Part shown: positions 1 through 8,242 of the stretch, piece by piece
Position numbering within the stretch: the stretch's first letter is position 1
Layout of the letters: every line of letters begins with the position of its first letter
DNA from: Ferdinandcohnia sp036962705
GTDB lineage: Bacteria; Bacillota; Bacilli; Bacillales; Bacillaceae_L
Assembly (NCBI RefSeq): GCF_036962705.1
Contig: NZ_JBALOQ010000007.1
Coordinates: 83,594-147,593 of the forward strand
Length of the DNA stretch: 64,000 nucleotides
Direction: 5' to 3'
The notes under the pieces: model-generated
Database searches by the model: none
What the model saw: only the letters and a program-made list of their open reading frames with translations
Told to the model about the DNA's origin: nothing
Translations under genes and position numbers: made by a program

Positions 1-1151
1 ATATCTGCTTGTCCACGAGGAATGATTTGATAATCTTGGTCGAATTGTTGGACGATACCAGTAATTGAATCATAATTAGTCCCAACAGATAAACCTAATG
101 TATTGTTTTCATCACGAACTAAAAATTCTGTACCATCTTCGGCTTTGGCTGTAAAGTTTGCCCAACCGCTTCCATTAGAAACAGATATAAGTTCGATATT
201 TTTAACAACTGCTAATTTAGATTCATTTTCTTCCGTAACTTCAGCTCCTGCTAATTCAATTGGAGCTGGTACGCCTTTATTTTCAGCTTCTCCAATTAAC
301 TTTGCTGAATCTAATTGTAATAACCCTCTAAATTCTTGTAATGAACCACTTACAGTGATTTCATCACCAAGTTGAACATCTAAAGACGTTGGACGAACAG
401 CAATTGCTGCTGTTTCATCTTGAATGTGGATTGTATTTTTTAATTTTGCTGTCACTGTACCTTTAACGGATACTGAACCAGTACCTTGGGTGCGAGCTTC
501 AGCAATTGTGATTACCGTTGGTTGTTCAGGTTCTGGATCTACATTTCCTTCACCTTTGTGAGAACCTAAAAATGAAAATGTATCCTGTGGATGATTGTCC
601 CATTCAATAGAAGGATCAAAAGCATCATCATGTACTTTATCCCCAGTGAGGACTGAATCTTTTCTTACCAGAGTGTGTTCTGAAGTCACTCCGCCCCAAT
701 TAGTACCTGGGTCATGTCCTACTTGTCCAAATGAGTCAATAATTTCACCATTTTTCTTTAAAACAAGAGCGTCATCTCCATTGAAATTTGCAACACCATG
801 TTTTATGTCTGTAACTGCTATTATTTCAGGACTTGCACTTGAATGTGCAATTACATAGACATCATCACTCACTAGAGTTCCTGTTAGTTTTAAAGTTGTA
901 CCAGCTACACTGGCTCCATTTGAATATAGTTCTAGTGTGTATGCTGATAAGTCAACTTCAGCACCGGTCCCATTATAAATCTCAATTGCTTTGTTATTAC
1001 TACTGCCTTCGATATACTCAGAGATAAATAGATCTTCGGCAGTTGCTTCAGCTGCACTTACAGCGGGTGCAAAGTTTAATAGTGTAGTAGGCACTATTAA
1101 ACTAAAAACAAATAAAATCGATAGTAATTTTCTTACTATGCCTTTTTTCAC
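1..1151 (-). CDS. Secreted LTD/OB-fold protein, 3' part beyond window
   Basis: Reading the minus strand from a GTG at 1151 gives 383 uninterrupted residues up to the window edge, so the C-terminal part is missing. A gggg-type RBS (1156-1165) precedes the GTG. Residues 1-33 form a signal peptide (basic start, hydrophobic core, VSA/A cleavage). Residues 40-165 look like a lamin-tail domain, with the stretch FISEYIEGSSNNKAIEIYN that is typical of secreted nucleases and phosphatases. A PEPEQP linker near 206-211 leads into a beta-rich OB-fold-like segment (about 215-290), and a second similar segment follows. In relatives (YhcR-type nucleases, 5'-nucleotidases, endonuclease/exonuclease/phosphatase proteins) the catalytic domain lies downstream, so the enzyme class cannot be told here. 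An extracellular nucleic acid or nucleotide hydrolase is the best guess. Frame and start are certain; function is inferred. Confidence 0.75.
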   Translation of the reverse strand, partial: MKKGIVRKLLSILFVFSLIVPTTLLNFAPAVSAAEATAEDLFISEYIEGSSNNKAIEIYNGTGAEVDLSAYTLELYSNGASVAGTTLKLTGTLVSDDVYVIAHSSASPEIIAVTDIKHGVANFNGDDALVLKKNGEIIDSFGQVGHDPGTNWGGVTSEHTLVRKDSVLTGDKVHDDAFDPSIEWDNHPQDTFSFLGSHKGEGNVDPEPEQPTVITIAEARTQGTGSVSVKGTVTAKLKNTIHIQDETAAIAVRPTSLDVQLGDEITVSGSLQEFRGLLQLDSAKLIGEAENKGVPAPIELAGAEVTEENESKLAVVKNIELISVSNGSGWANFTAKAEDGTEFLVRDENNTLGLSVGTNYDSITGIVQQFDQDYQIIPRGQAD

Positions 1152-1200
1152 ACTCTTCTCCCCTTACTTCCTAGATTTAGTAGTAAATGTATACGACTTC

Positions 1201-1229
1201 AAGATACTTCTTCAGGGGAAATCAGTCAA
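1201..1229 (-). promoter_or_regulatory. Sigma-A promoter of the secreted LTD protein
   Basis: On the minus strand TTGACT (1229-1224) is followed after 17 nt by TATCTT (1206-1201), about 50 nt before the GTG start. The rest of the intergenic stretch 1152-1510 holds only this promoter and the terminator at 1428-1461. Confidence 0.55.
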
Positions 1230-1427
1230 TACAATTTACGAAAATTAAACGGAAGTTTTACATGTTTTTTGCACTAAATACGAACAATAGGTAAAAAGTC
1301 ATAGTTCAATGTTAGTGTTTTCGTTCTCATTCTAATACATTAGTCACAGAAAACATTTTTTAATGTAATCGAATTTTTCTAAGTTGATGAATGATTCTAC
1401 ACTGTACTTCGACTAATCATATAACAC

Positions 1428-1461
1428 TAAAAACGACTACAAAATTAAAACTGTAGTCGTC
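1428..1461 (-). terminator. Rho-independent terminator of acyl-CoA ligase 1
   Basis: Arms 1433-1441 and 1452-1460 form a perfect 9-bp stem (ACGACTACA/TGTAGTCGT) with a 10-nt loop. On the minus strand the hairpin is followed by TTTTT. It sits 50 nt past the stop of the ligase gene. Confidence 0.8.
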
Positions 1462-1510
1462 TTTTATACCCTATTCATTTTTTAATGCCATTCATAACTT
1501 GTTTAATCTT

Positions 1511-3013
1511 TTAACCAACTAAATTTTCATAGGTCTTTTGTAAATGGTTTTTATCAATCTTTCCAACATGTGTTTTTGGTATTTCTTCCACAAAGATAAA
1601 CTCTTTCGGAACTTTGTATTTACCGATCTTTGCTTGACAGTACTCTTTTAATTCCACCTTAGAAACTTGTTGGTCTGGCATTAACGAAACTACTGCAATT
1701 ACCATTTCGCCCCATTTTTGATGCAGGACACCAACAACAGCAACTTCATTAATCGCTGGGTGTTTGCTAATGCATTGTTCCACCTCTAATGGGTAAACAT
1801 TTTCCCCACCAGTAATAATCATCTCTTTTTTGCGACCAACAATATAGTGATAGCCTTCCTCATCACATCTAGCTAAATCCCCGGTATGAAGCCATCCATC
1901 ATGGTACGCTTCCTTTGTCGCGTCTTGATTATTCCAGTAATGATGGAATACATGCTTTCCACGAATTAAAAGCTCTCCTACTTCACCAGCCTTCGCTTCT
2001 TTTCCATCAGAAGTAATGATTTTCACGTCATTATAAAACATGGCCTTCCCAACAGATCCTCTTCGGAATCTTGAAATCTTTGGATCGATGAAGAAATTGT
2101 TTGGACCAGCCTCTGTTAGACCGTATCCTTCTTTAAAAGATAACCCTTTTTCTTCAAAGGCCTGGTAAATTTCTAGCGGACATGGCGCTCCACCTGATAA
2201 GAATGTATGCATTGTTGGAAAATTAACATCCTTGAAGGATGGAGTGTTAACCATCATGTGATACATCGTTGGAACAAGTAATACGACTGTACAACCCTCT
2301 TGATTAATTATCTGGATCGCTCGATTAGGCTCGAAATTTTTAGCTATTACTACCTTACCCCCCATCATTAAAATCGGAATTGATAAGGCATTGAGCCCAC
2401 CAGTATGGAACATCGGCATATACGTCAATGTCACATCTTCTGCTGACAAATTCCAGCTCACAATTGTATTTAATCCATTCCACATAATGGATCGATGGGA
2501 AAGGACTACTCCCTTTGGTTTACCTGTTGTTCCACCTGTATAAATGATTGCTAAAGGGTCATCTTCTTGAATAAATTCATCGTGTTCCAAGGATTTACTT
2601 GATTCATTCGCAAATCGATGATACTCCTTCGAATCAACTTTTACGATTTCTCTAGATGTTTTGTCCAGTAATAAACCCTCCAAATTACTTGATAATGCAA
2701 TTAGCTTTGGTGTTGAATTTGAAAGGATATAATCTATTTCTTCACCTGATAAACGCCAATTTAAGGGTACAAAGATTGCCCCAATTTTCCCACAGGCAAA
2801 AAGCAAATCGAAATAACTAATATCATTTGGAGATAGCAGTGCAATCCGATCCCCCTTTTTAATTCCGATTGATTTGAAATAGTAGGCGATATTTTCCGCA
2901 CGTTTATTTAATTCATGAAAGGTAAAGCGGCTGCCCGTTTCCCCGTCTACAACAGCAATCGAATCAGGTGATAGTCGAGCACGATTTGCGATCCAGTCCA
3001 GTTCCCACCTCAC
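1511..3013 (-). CDS. Acyl-CoA synthetase (AMP-forming), ligase 1
   Basis: A 500-aa ANL-superfamily enzyme that activates a carboxylic acid to its acyl-CoA through an acyl-adenylate. The P-loop YTGGTTGKPKG lies at 158-168. The GYGLTEAGP motif, the hinge TGDLARCDEEGY and the GRKKEMIITGGENVYP motif follow, and a C-terminal GKIDK supplies the catalytic lysine. Start is GTG at 3013, with GGAGAG 6 nt upstream. It is transcribed alone, with its own promoter (3050-3084) and terminator. It resembles the second ligase of this cluster (12153-13634) in its N-terminus and motifs, and is more like MenE/short FadD-type ligases than LcfB. The substrate is unknown; position near the ketosynthases and a LIV-type importer suggests an imported acid. 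Family is very sure, substrate open. Confidence 0.92.
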   Translation of the reverse strand: MRWELDWIANRARLSPDSIAVVDGETGSRFTFHELNKRAENIAYYFKSIGIKKGDRIALLSPNDISYFDLLFACGKIGAIFVPLNWRLSGEEIDYILSNSTPKLIALSSNLEGLLLDKTSREIVKVDSKEYHRFANESSKSLEHDEFIQEDDPLAIIYTGGTTGKPKGVVLSHRSIMWNGLNTIVSWNLSAEDVTLTYMPMFHTGGLNALSIPILMMGGKVVIAKNFEPNRAIQIINQEGCTVVLLVPTMYHMMVNTPSFKDVNFPTMHTFLSGGAPCPLEIYQAFEEKGLSFKEGYGLTEAGPNNFFIDPKISRFRRGSVGKAMFYNDVKIITSDGKEAKAGEVGELLIRGKHVFHHYWNNQDATKEAYHDGWLHTGDLARCDEEGYHYIVGRKKEMIITGGENVYPLEVEQCISKHPAINEVAVVGVLHQKWGEMVIAVVSLMPDQQVSKVELKEYCQAKIGKYKVPKEFIFVEEIPKTHVGKIDKNHLQKTYENLVG

Positions 3014-3049
3014 AACTATCTCTCCTTACGTCTACTTAATTCTATTCTT

Positions 3050-3084
3050 ACTATAGAAGACAAGAGTTACATGGAAGTTACATG
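3050..3084 (-). promoter_or_regulatory. SARP-like direct-repeat promoter of ligase 1
   Basis: On the minus strand two copies of TGTAACT (3082-3076 and 3071-3065) lie exactly 11 bp apart. Nine nt further is a good -10 hexamer TATAGT (3055-3050). There is no recognisable -35, and the repeats occupy that place. The same arrangement precedes the livK-type gene (11081-11113). This is the layout known for SARP activators, which bind heptameric direct repeats of 11-bp period next to the -10. Confidence 0.6.
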
Positions 3085-3124
3085 AAGGTGCGATGTTTGG
3101 TGTGGGATTTGTATGTGTGTGATA

Positions 3125-3345
3125 TCAAAGACAGTTCATTCAAAATTTTACTGCGATTTGTCTTTGAGATAGGCTTTCAAAGACATTTCATTCAAATTTT
3201 TACTACGCATTGTCTTTGAGATAGGCTATCAGAGACTATTCATTCAAAAATTCACTTCGGGTTGTCTTTGAGACAGGCTTTCAGAGACAGTTCATTCAAA
3301 ATGTTACTTGGATTTGTCCTTGAGACAGGCTTTCAGAGACAGTTC
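3125..3345. repeat. 52-bp tandem repeat, 4 copies plus a partial fifth
   Basis: Unit starts (tcaaagaca or tcagagac) fall at 3125, 3177, 3229, 3281 and 3333, an exact 52-bp period. Each unit also carries an internal inverted repeat (TCAAAGACA ... TGTCTTTGA), so every copy can fold into a hairpin. The array fills the gap between the terminator of the reductase gene and the promoter of ligase 1. Copies diverge by several substitutions each but not in length. Confidence 0.9.
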
Positions 3346-3445
3346 GCCAACGATCTTGTTTGGCTTGGTTTTTCATCCAAGCCCTCAGTGTGATTTCCTT
3401 CAACACTTCCCTATTTATTTCCTTGGTCCCAAAATCTTCTTGCAA

Positions 3446-3477
3446 CAAAAAAATAGGAGCCATAAATAAGCTCCTAA
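3446..3477 (-). terminator. Terminator of the liv-ketosynthase-reductase operon
   Basis: Arms 3454-3460 (TAGGAGC) and 3470-3476 (GCTCCTA) form a 7-bp stem. On the minus strand the hairpin is followed by seven Ts (3453-3447). It lies just past the stop of the reductase gene and closes the unit that begins at 11031. Confidence 0.8.
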
Positions 3478-3482
3478 TCAAA

Positions 3483-4220
3483 TTACATCATTATTCCACC
3501 ATCAACATGCAAGGTTGTTCCGTTCACGTAATCAGATTCATCGGATGATAAATATAGATACGCATTGGCAATGTCTGAAGGCTTTCCTAGTCTTTGCAGT
3601 GGGATCATCATTTTCATTTGGTTGATGACCTTTTCAGGTACTGCTACAACCATCCCGGTTTCAATAAATCCTGGTACTACTGCATTGACATTAATCCCTT
3701 TTCTACCAAGTTCTTTTGCCCATGTTTTCGTCATTCCGACTACTGCTGCCTTTGATGCCGCATAATTGGTTTGACCTACATTCCCATATACACCAGTTAC
3801 AGACGAGGTACTAACAATTTTTCCTTTACCATTAGCAATCATATGTGGCACGACGGCTTGGGTGCAATTAAAAACACCTGTTAAGTTTACGTCGATAACT
3901 TTTTGAAAATCCTCTTGGGAAAGCTTTGTTAACATCGCATCACGAGTAATCCCTGCATTATTTATTAAAATATCAATCTTTCCAAATCGCTCCATAACTG
4001 CGGAAACTGTTTTGTCAACACTTTCTCTGTTTGCTACATCGACTTGAAAAAACTCAACATCTGCACCTTGTTCTTTCAGTTCATTTGCCCTCTCTGCACC
4101 TGTTGTATCATAGTCTGTTAGCGCAACCTTTGCACCTTCACGTACAAATGTGATAGCTGCTTCTAGCCCTAGCCCATTTGCTGCTCCAGTAATGATTGCC
4201 ACCTTATCTTTTAATCTCAT
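3483..4220 (-). CDS. FabG-like short-chain dehydrogenase/reductase
   Basis: A 245-aa classical SDR, probably an NAD(P)H-dependent 3-oxoacyl-(ACP or CoA) reductase or the reverse 3-hydroxyacyl dehydrogenase. Cofactor motif TGAANGLG lies at 11-18, NNAG at 87-90, and the catalytic residues are N112, S140, Y153 and K157 (YAASK). The length is the usual FabG length. The ATG overlaps the stop of the upstream hydrolase gene by 4 nt (ATGA), so the two are translationally coupled. It is the last gene of the operon. The pairing with a ketosynthase-like enzyme suggests the 3-oxo product is reduced here, or a 3-hydroxyacid is oxidised to feed a thiolytic step. The direction cannot be told from sequence. 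Confidence 0.9.
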   Translation of the reverse strand: MRLKDKVAIITGAANGLGLEAAITFVREGAKVALTDYDTTGAERANELKEQGADVEFFQVDVANRESVDKTVSAVMERFGKIDILINNAGITRDAMLTKLSQEDFQKVIDVNLTGVFNCTQAVVPHMIANGKGKIVSTSSVTGVYGNVGQTNYAASKAAVVGMTKTWAKELGRKGINVNAVVPGFIETGMVVAVPEKVINQMKMMIPLQRLGKPSDIANAYLYLSSDESDYVNGTTLHVDGGIMM

Positions 4221-5128
4221 TTTGCTGGCTCCTTTTGCTTGATAAATTCATGCATATGTTTTAATAACAGCCCTAAGTTATCAATTAATGGAGAGTGTCC
4301 ACAGTCTTCAAGTTCAACAAATGTAGCGTTATCCCCTAAATCCTCCATAATTTCCTCTGCCATACTTTCCACTACTACATAATCCCGATCTCCACGCAAT
4401 ACCAACACTGGGATCTTGATATCATCAACCTGGCCAGTTCCTTCAGTTAACCCATTGTGATGATGGCTTATGTTAAATGTATTTAATGAAAAATAGACGT
4501 CAGCAAGATTGCGTTGTGTCAACATATCTTCAAGATACTCATCATAATGAGTTTCTTTCGGCTGATTTTTCGTGTAAATGGCTGCATTCCAGATTGCTTT
4601 TAAGGTTTCTTTATCTCGATTGTCATAGGCAGTTTGAATTGGGATAGTTCGGGCTAAATCTTTATGAATATCATCCATCGTCTTCAATCGATTTGAAAAA
4701 TCCATTTGCCCGTCAGCACCTAAGCCAAAGATTGGATAACCTCTTGTTGATGCTGATGCCAACAACACTAGCTTTGAACAAAGTCCCGGATGGTCAGCTA
4801 CAAACTGCATTCCAACAGCTCCACCCGTTGACCAACCAGCTATTATAAAATCTGATAAACCTAATTCTTCAACAAATAATTTAATATCATCGGAAAAATC
4901 CCTGATCGATTGAACTGGTTTGTGATAAGTCGATATTCCAAAGCCTCTCATATCGACTGCATATACCTTGTAATCGCTATCAATACTCTCGATAACAACA
5001 TCCCAATGCTTCGATGATGACATGTTCCCGTGAATGAGTAGAACTATTTTTTCTCCCCCTTCACGCTCCCTATAGCCAAGTGTTTCTCCGTTTGCTAGAT
5101 TAACAGTTTTCAGTTCAATAGACGACAT
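4217..5128 (-). CDS. Alpha/beta-fold serine hydrolase
   Basis: Starting at the ATG at 5128 gives 303 aa. This ATG overlaps the stop of the ketosynthase gene (TAATG) and has GGGGG 8 nt upstream; an in-frame start at 5164 lies inside the ketosynthase gene and has no better RBS. Oxyanion motif HGNM is at 33-36, the nucleophile elbow GWSTGG has Ser100, and the acid and base are probably Asp249 (GDRD) and His278 (CGHSP). No signal peptide, so it is cytoplasmic. It may hydrolyse a thioester, lactone or ester made or used by the neighbouring enzymes. The nucleophile is Ser, whereas OleB-type beta-lactone decarboxylases use Asp, so an olefin-pathway role is unlikely. Confidence 0.88.
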   Translation of the reverse strand: MSSIELKTVNLANGETLGYREREGGEKIVLLIHGNMSSSKHWDVVIESIDSDYKVYAVDMRGFGISTYHKPVQSIRDFSDDIKLFVEELGLSDFIIAGWSTGGAVGMQFVADHPGLCSKLVLLASASTRGYPIFGLGADGQMDFSNRLKTMDDIHKDLARTIPIQTAYDNRDKETLKAIWNAAIYTKNQPKETHYDEYLEDMLTQRNLADVYFSLNTFNISHHHNGLTEGTGQVDDIKIPVLVLRGDRDYVVVESMAEEIMEDLGDNATFVELEDCGHSPLIDNLGLLLKHMHEFIKQKEPAK

Positions 5129-6141
5129 TAACAATCCCCCCATTTTATTGCAGTAGCACCCCACGCATATCCAATTCCAGCACTTACAAGAACAACAAGA
5201 TCCCCTTCTTTTATTTTACCGTTTTTTTCCGCAAATTCCATAGAAAGTATTTGGTCCATTTGGCCGATATGTCCATATTCATTAAGATAAATGGATTGGT
5301 CCTGGGTAAGACCTAATTCGTTTAACACAAAATCATGGGCTGATTTTTTCATGTGGAGAATCCCTAAATAATCAATGTCTACTTCGGAATACCCGCTTTT
5401 TTTGACTGCTTCACGAATCACCTTGAGAAAGTTTTGCATCGACTTTTCTTCAAGTCGCTGCTTCATCCCTTCAGGGTCAAGTACATCCAGCATATTTAAT
5501 TTTTGTTCGAGGGCTTCCTTTGTCATTGGGTTCTTTGTTCCACCTGCTACTACAACGACATCCTCAGAAAATGCACCATCTGTTATAATATGACTTTCAA
5601 GGACGTGATTTTTAGCTAAGCCCTTTTGTAAAAGGATGGCACCGCCACCGGCTCCCAAATTATACATAAAGCGAGTTCTAGGATTCTCGTAATCAATAAA
5701 ATCTACATTTCGATAGCCACCCGCTAGTAATACTGTTTTTATGTTGTCATCTGACCTCATCAGATTCTTTGCAACCTTTATCGCCATAATCGTCGTTCCA
5801 CAGCGCATTGCCACATCAAAGCCCCATGCATTGTATGCACCGAGCTCCTGTTGCATTTTAATTGCCGCTGTCCATAAAGGATATTCTTTATGCTCTTCCC
5901 CAATATAGATAATTAAATCAATATCTAGCGGATCAATGTTTGCCTTTTTGATCGCTTCTCTTGCTGCTTTAATTCCCATATCACAAGTATGATCATCTGG
6001 TCCTGGAATCGGTTTTCTTAAAATTCCTAGCTTTGTTTCAACGATTTCCTTTGGAATCCCACTCTTCATTGAAATGTCCTCCGAAGTAAGAAACTCATTC
6101 GGAATGTATATCCCTGTACTTAAAATTCCAACTGATTGCAA
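5128..6141 (-). CDS. KAS III-like (FabH/thiolase-superfamily) enzyme 1
   Basis: A 337-aa thiolase-fold protein. By hand alignment to FabH, Cys114 (AMRCGTT) matches the nucleophile, His263 (ILHMKKS) matches the first catalytic His, but the position of the catalytic Asn is His291 (EYGHIG), giving Cys-His-His. The C-terminal glycine-rich GIGYAWGA is the usual family ending. Chain length matches FabH (about 310-340). It lies 6 bp after the 59-aa gene and overlaps the hydrolase. It may condense or cleave beta-ketoacyl thioesters. A second copy (11123-12136) is encoded in the neighbouring operon. Calling it the housekeeping FabH would be wrong: the active site differs and no other fatty acid synthesis genes are present. 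Confidence 0.85.
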   Translation of the reverse strand: MQSVGILSTGIYIPNEFLTSEDISMKSGIPKEIVETKLGILRKPIPGPDDHTCDMGIKAAREAIKKANIDPLDIDLIIYIGEEHKEYPLWTAAIKMQQELGAYNAWGFDVAMRCGTTIMAIKVAKNLMRSDDNIKTVLLAGGYRNVDFIDYENPRTRFMYNLGAGGGAILLQKGLAKNHVLESHIITDGAFSEDVVVVAGGTKNPMTKEALEQKLNMLDVLDPEGMKQRLEEKSMQNFLKVIREAVKKSGYSEVDIDYLGILHMKKSAHDFVLNELGLTQDQSIYLNEYGHIGQMDQILSMEFAEKNGKIKEGDLVVLVSAGIGYAWGATAIKWGDC

Positions 6142-6147
6142 AGTAGG

Positions 6148-6327
6148 TCACTCCTCTATTACACTTTTCATAAACTGAACAGCATCATCTAAATCTGTAA
6201 CGACTACTTCATCTTCTCCTTGAACATGGCTCACCTTTATCCGCCATTGCTTTTTCATTGTCTTGTTATCCACATCAACCAGCGCACAACGGACAACGAA
6301 TGAAGTAATGGTTTGATTATCATTCAT
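6148..6327 (-). CDS. Small 59-aa protein of the ketosynthase operon
   Basis: Start chosen at ATG 6327, which has AGGAG 8 nt upstream; a GTG at 6336 is too close to that site. The 59-aa product is soluble and acidic at its C-terminus. It has no Cys pairs, no membrane segment and no DSL serine motif, so it is neither an acyl carrier protein nor a zinc ribbon. It looks like a few beta strands followed by a short helix (DLDDAVQFMKSVIEE). It sits tightly between the LivM-type permease (12 bp) and the ketosynthase (6 bp), so it is cotranscribed and could be a subunit or chaperone of the ketosynthase. I do not recognise the family. Confidence 0.7.
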   Translation of the reverse strand: MNDNQTITSFVVRCALVDVDNKTMKKQWRIKVSHVQGEDEVVVTDLDDAVQFMKSVIEE

Positions 6328-6339
6328 AGCCCTCACTCC

Positions 6340-7347
6340 TTAGCCAGCTATTTTTTCTTTTTCATAGTCTTTCGTTTTATTGGTTCCTTTTCTTTTATAA
6401 AACCACGACTTGACAGTTCCAACGATTCCCGTTGGGAAGAACATAACGGCTAATATATATAAGATACCGAAGAAGATCATCCATCTTTCAAAAATCCAGT
6501 GAACCTTTGCAAGTCCAGTAAGCCAGTGGTGGGCAAATTCGATAAGGCCCGCTCCAATGATGGCCCCGACTAGCGTTCCGACCCCTCCAATAATCGTCAT
6601 GAGAAGAGCATCAAGGGTTACATCGAGGGCAAATACCGATGTATTTACAAACCGTAATGTGACAACATACATCGAGCCAGAAACACTTGCAATCACCCCT
6701 GCTACAATACTCGCAATGATTTTATAATGAATCACATTATAGCCAAGTGATTCTGTTCGGGGTTCATTTTCACGAATTGCTTGGAGAACCCTGCCAAGAG
6801 GGGATTCTGTGAATCTTTTTAATACTAAAAATACGATAATCATAAGAACCAATGTGACAAAATATAGGGTCATACGGTCTTTTAATACATCTGGAACGCG
6901 GAACGTAAATCCGTCATTTCCTCTTGTTAATGACCTCCATTTTTCTGCCGCAACTAAAAACAAGCCTGAAAATGCCAATGTCAGCATGGCGTAGAAGTGA
7001 CTTTTTAACCGAAGTGAGAGCAAACCTACAATATAACTTAAAATCGCCGCGAGAATCATTCCAACTATAATGGATAGTAGAAAGATTGGGATAGTTGGCT
7101 CAAATTGATTTAAAAGAACTCCTGTCGTATAGGCACCGATCCCGAAAAACATTGCATGCCCGAATGAAACAATTCCTGTAAAACCTAGTAAAATATCATA
7201 GCTCATGGCAAAGACAGCAAAGATAAAAATTTGCGTAAATAAAATCAATATACTTCTAGTATCATTAATAAATGGATAACATAGAAGGAATACTGCTGCT
7301 GCAATGTATATGATGTTAACTTTTGAAGAATTAGTTAGAAGCCTCAT
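6340..7347 (-). CDS. livM: LIV-type ABC transporter permease (LivM family)
   Basis: 335 aa from ATG 7347 (AAGGGG upstream); an earlier in-frame start at 7365 lies inside the livH-type gene. It is strongly hydrophobic, with about 9-10 membrane segments and the family motif GFTGIVSFGHAMFFGIGAY near residues 55-75. The later segment with TIIGGVGTLVGAIIGA is the usual cytoplasmic coupling region. With LivH it forms the membrane channel of a branched-chain amino acid/amide-type importer. This family also imports aromatic and aliphatic carboxylates, urea and amides, so the name does not fix the substrate. Its operon with acyl-CoA and ketosynthase enzymes argues for a carboxylate. Confidence 0.92.
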   Translation of the reverse strand: MRLLTNSSKVNIIYIAAAVFLLCYPFINDTRSILILFTQIFIFAVFAMSYDILLGFTGIVSFGHAMFFGIGAYTTGVLLNQFEPTIPIFLLSIIVGMILAAILSYIVGLLSLRLKSHFYAMLTLAFSGLFLVAAEKWRSLTRGNDGFTFRVPDVLKDRMTLYFVTLVLMIIVFLVLKRFTESPLGRVLQAIRENEPRTESLGYNVIHYKIIASIVAGVIASVSGSMYVVTLRFVNTSVFALDVTLDALLMTIIGGVGTLVGAIIGAGLIEFAHHWLTGLAKVHWIFERWMIFFGILYILAVMFFPTGIVGTVKSWFYKRKGTNKTKDYEKEKIAG

Positions 7348-7351
7348 TTCC

Positions 7352-8212
7352 TCACCCCTTTGCACCGAATAATCCTTGTGGTCTGAAAATTAATACAACG
7401 GCCATTAGCAACATATTCACTGCAAGTGATAATTCAGGGACATAATAAGCCATATAAGCACCTGATAGCCCTACTAAAATCGCCGCAAATAGTGACCCTG
7501 TAATACTTCCCATCCCTCCGATAACAACGACGATAAATGCGAGAATTGCAAACTCCATTCCCATCTCTGCATAAATTTGTCCGGAATAAGGTCCAAGTAA
7601 TACACCACCAAGAGCTGCCATTGCTGCACCTACCATAAAAACAAGCATAAAAATCTTTTTAATATTGATACCAAGTGATTGAACCATTTCCTTATTAATT
7701 ACACCTGCACGAACAATTAAGCCGATTTTTGTATTTTTTAGAATGTAGTAAACAAGGAAGAAAACTAAGAACCCAACTAAAATGATAAATAAACGATATT
7801 TGATGAGAATGACTCCTCCAAACTCCCAACTTCCACTCAAATAGGCAGGGGTTTTCGCACTTAATTGGTGTGGCCCCCAAACGACCTTAAGCATTTCGGA
7901 TAGGACAATCATAACCCCAAGCGTTATTAAAATTTGCTGGATATGATTTCCGTAAACTGGAGTGACGATGAATTTTTCCATTAGCAAGCCTAAAATTAAA
8001 CCTGTAATTAGTGCGGTAATGATTCCAACTATGAAACTGCCGGTTTGCCCATAAGACCAAACACCGGCATATGCTCCCCAGGCAAATAAACCACCATGAG
8101 CAAAGTTCAAAACATCCATAAGTCCAAAAATCAAAGTTAACCCTGCAGCAAGTAGGAAGATTAACATACCTGTCGCAAGACCGTTGACCGTTAAATTGAT
8201 AATTGCATCCAC
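7352..8212 (-). CDS. livH: LIV-type ABC transporter permease (LivH family)
   Basis: 286 aa from GTG 8212, with AGGAGG 7 nt upstream. About eight membrane segments. The family motifs GLMDVLNFAHGGLFAWGAY (near residue 30) and IGGMGSITGSLFAAILVG (near 235) are both present. Partner permease of the LivM protein, whose ATG lies 4 nt beyond this stop. Cotranscribed with both ATPases upstream. Confidence 0.92.
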   Translation of the reverse strand: MDAIINLTVNGLATGMLIFLLAAGLTLIFGLMDVLNFAHGGLFAWGAYAGVWSYGQTGSFIVGIITALITGLILGLLMEKFIVTPVYGNHIQQILITLGVMIVLSEMLKVVWGPHQLSAKTPAYLSGSWEFGGVILIKYRLFIILVGFLVFFLVYYILKNTKIGLIVRAGVINKEMVQSLGINIKKIFMLVFMVGAAMAALGGVLLGPYSGQIYAEMGMEFAILAFIVVVIGGMGSITGSLFAAILVGLSGAYMAYYVPELSLAVNMLLMAVVLIFRPQGLFGAKG

Positions 8213-8242
8213 AAAATATCCTCCTTTCCAAAGAAATTCCTG

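Noticed and set aside
3125..3345. CRISPR-like array
   Set aside because: Repeats are contiguous 52-bp units that diverge gradually; there are no unique spacers and no cas genes. The same holds for 63724-64000 and 30568-30684.
3296..3481. Minus-strand 61-aa ORF
   Set aside because: It covers the reductase terminator and the 52-bp repeats and has no RBS.
3483..6141. OleABCD olefin biosynthesis operon
   Set aside because: Hydrolase nucleophile is Ser in GWSTGG rather than Asp, the SDR is a short FabG type, and the ketosynthase lacks the catalytic Asn. Only the family set agrees.
6148..6327. Acyl carrier protein
   Set aside because: No DSL serine motif and a beta-rich rather than four-helix pattern.
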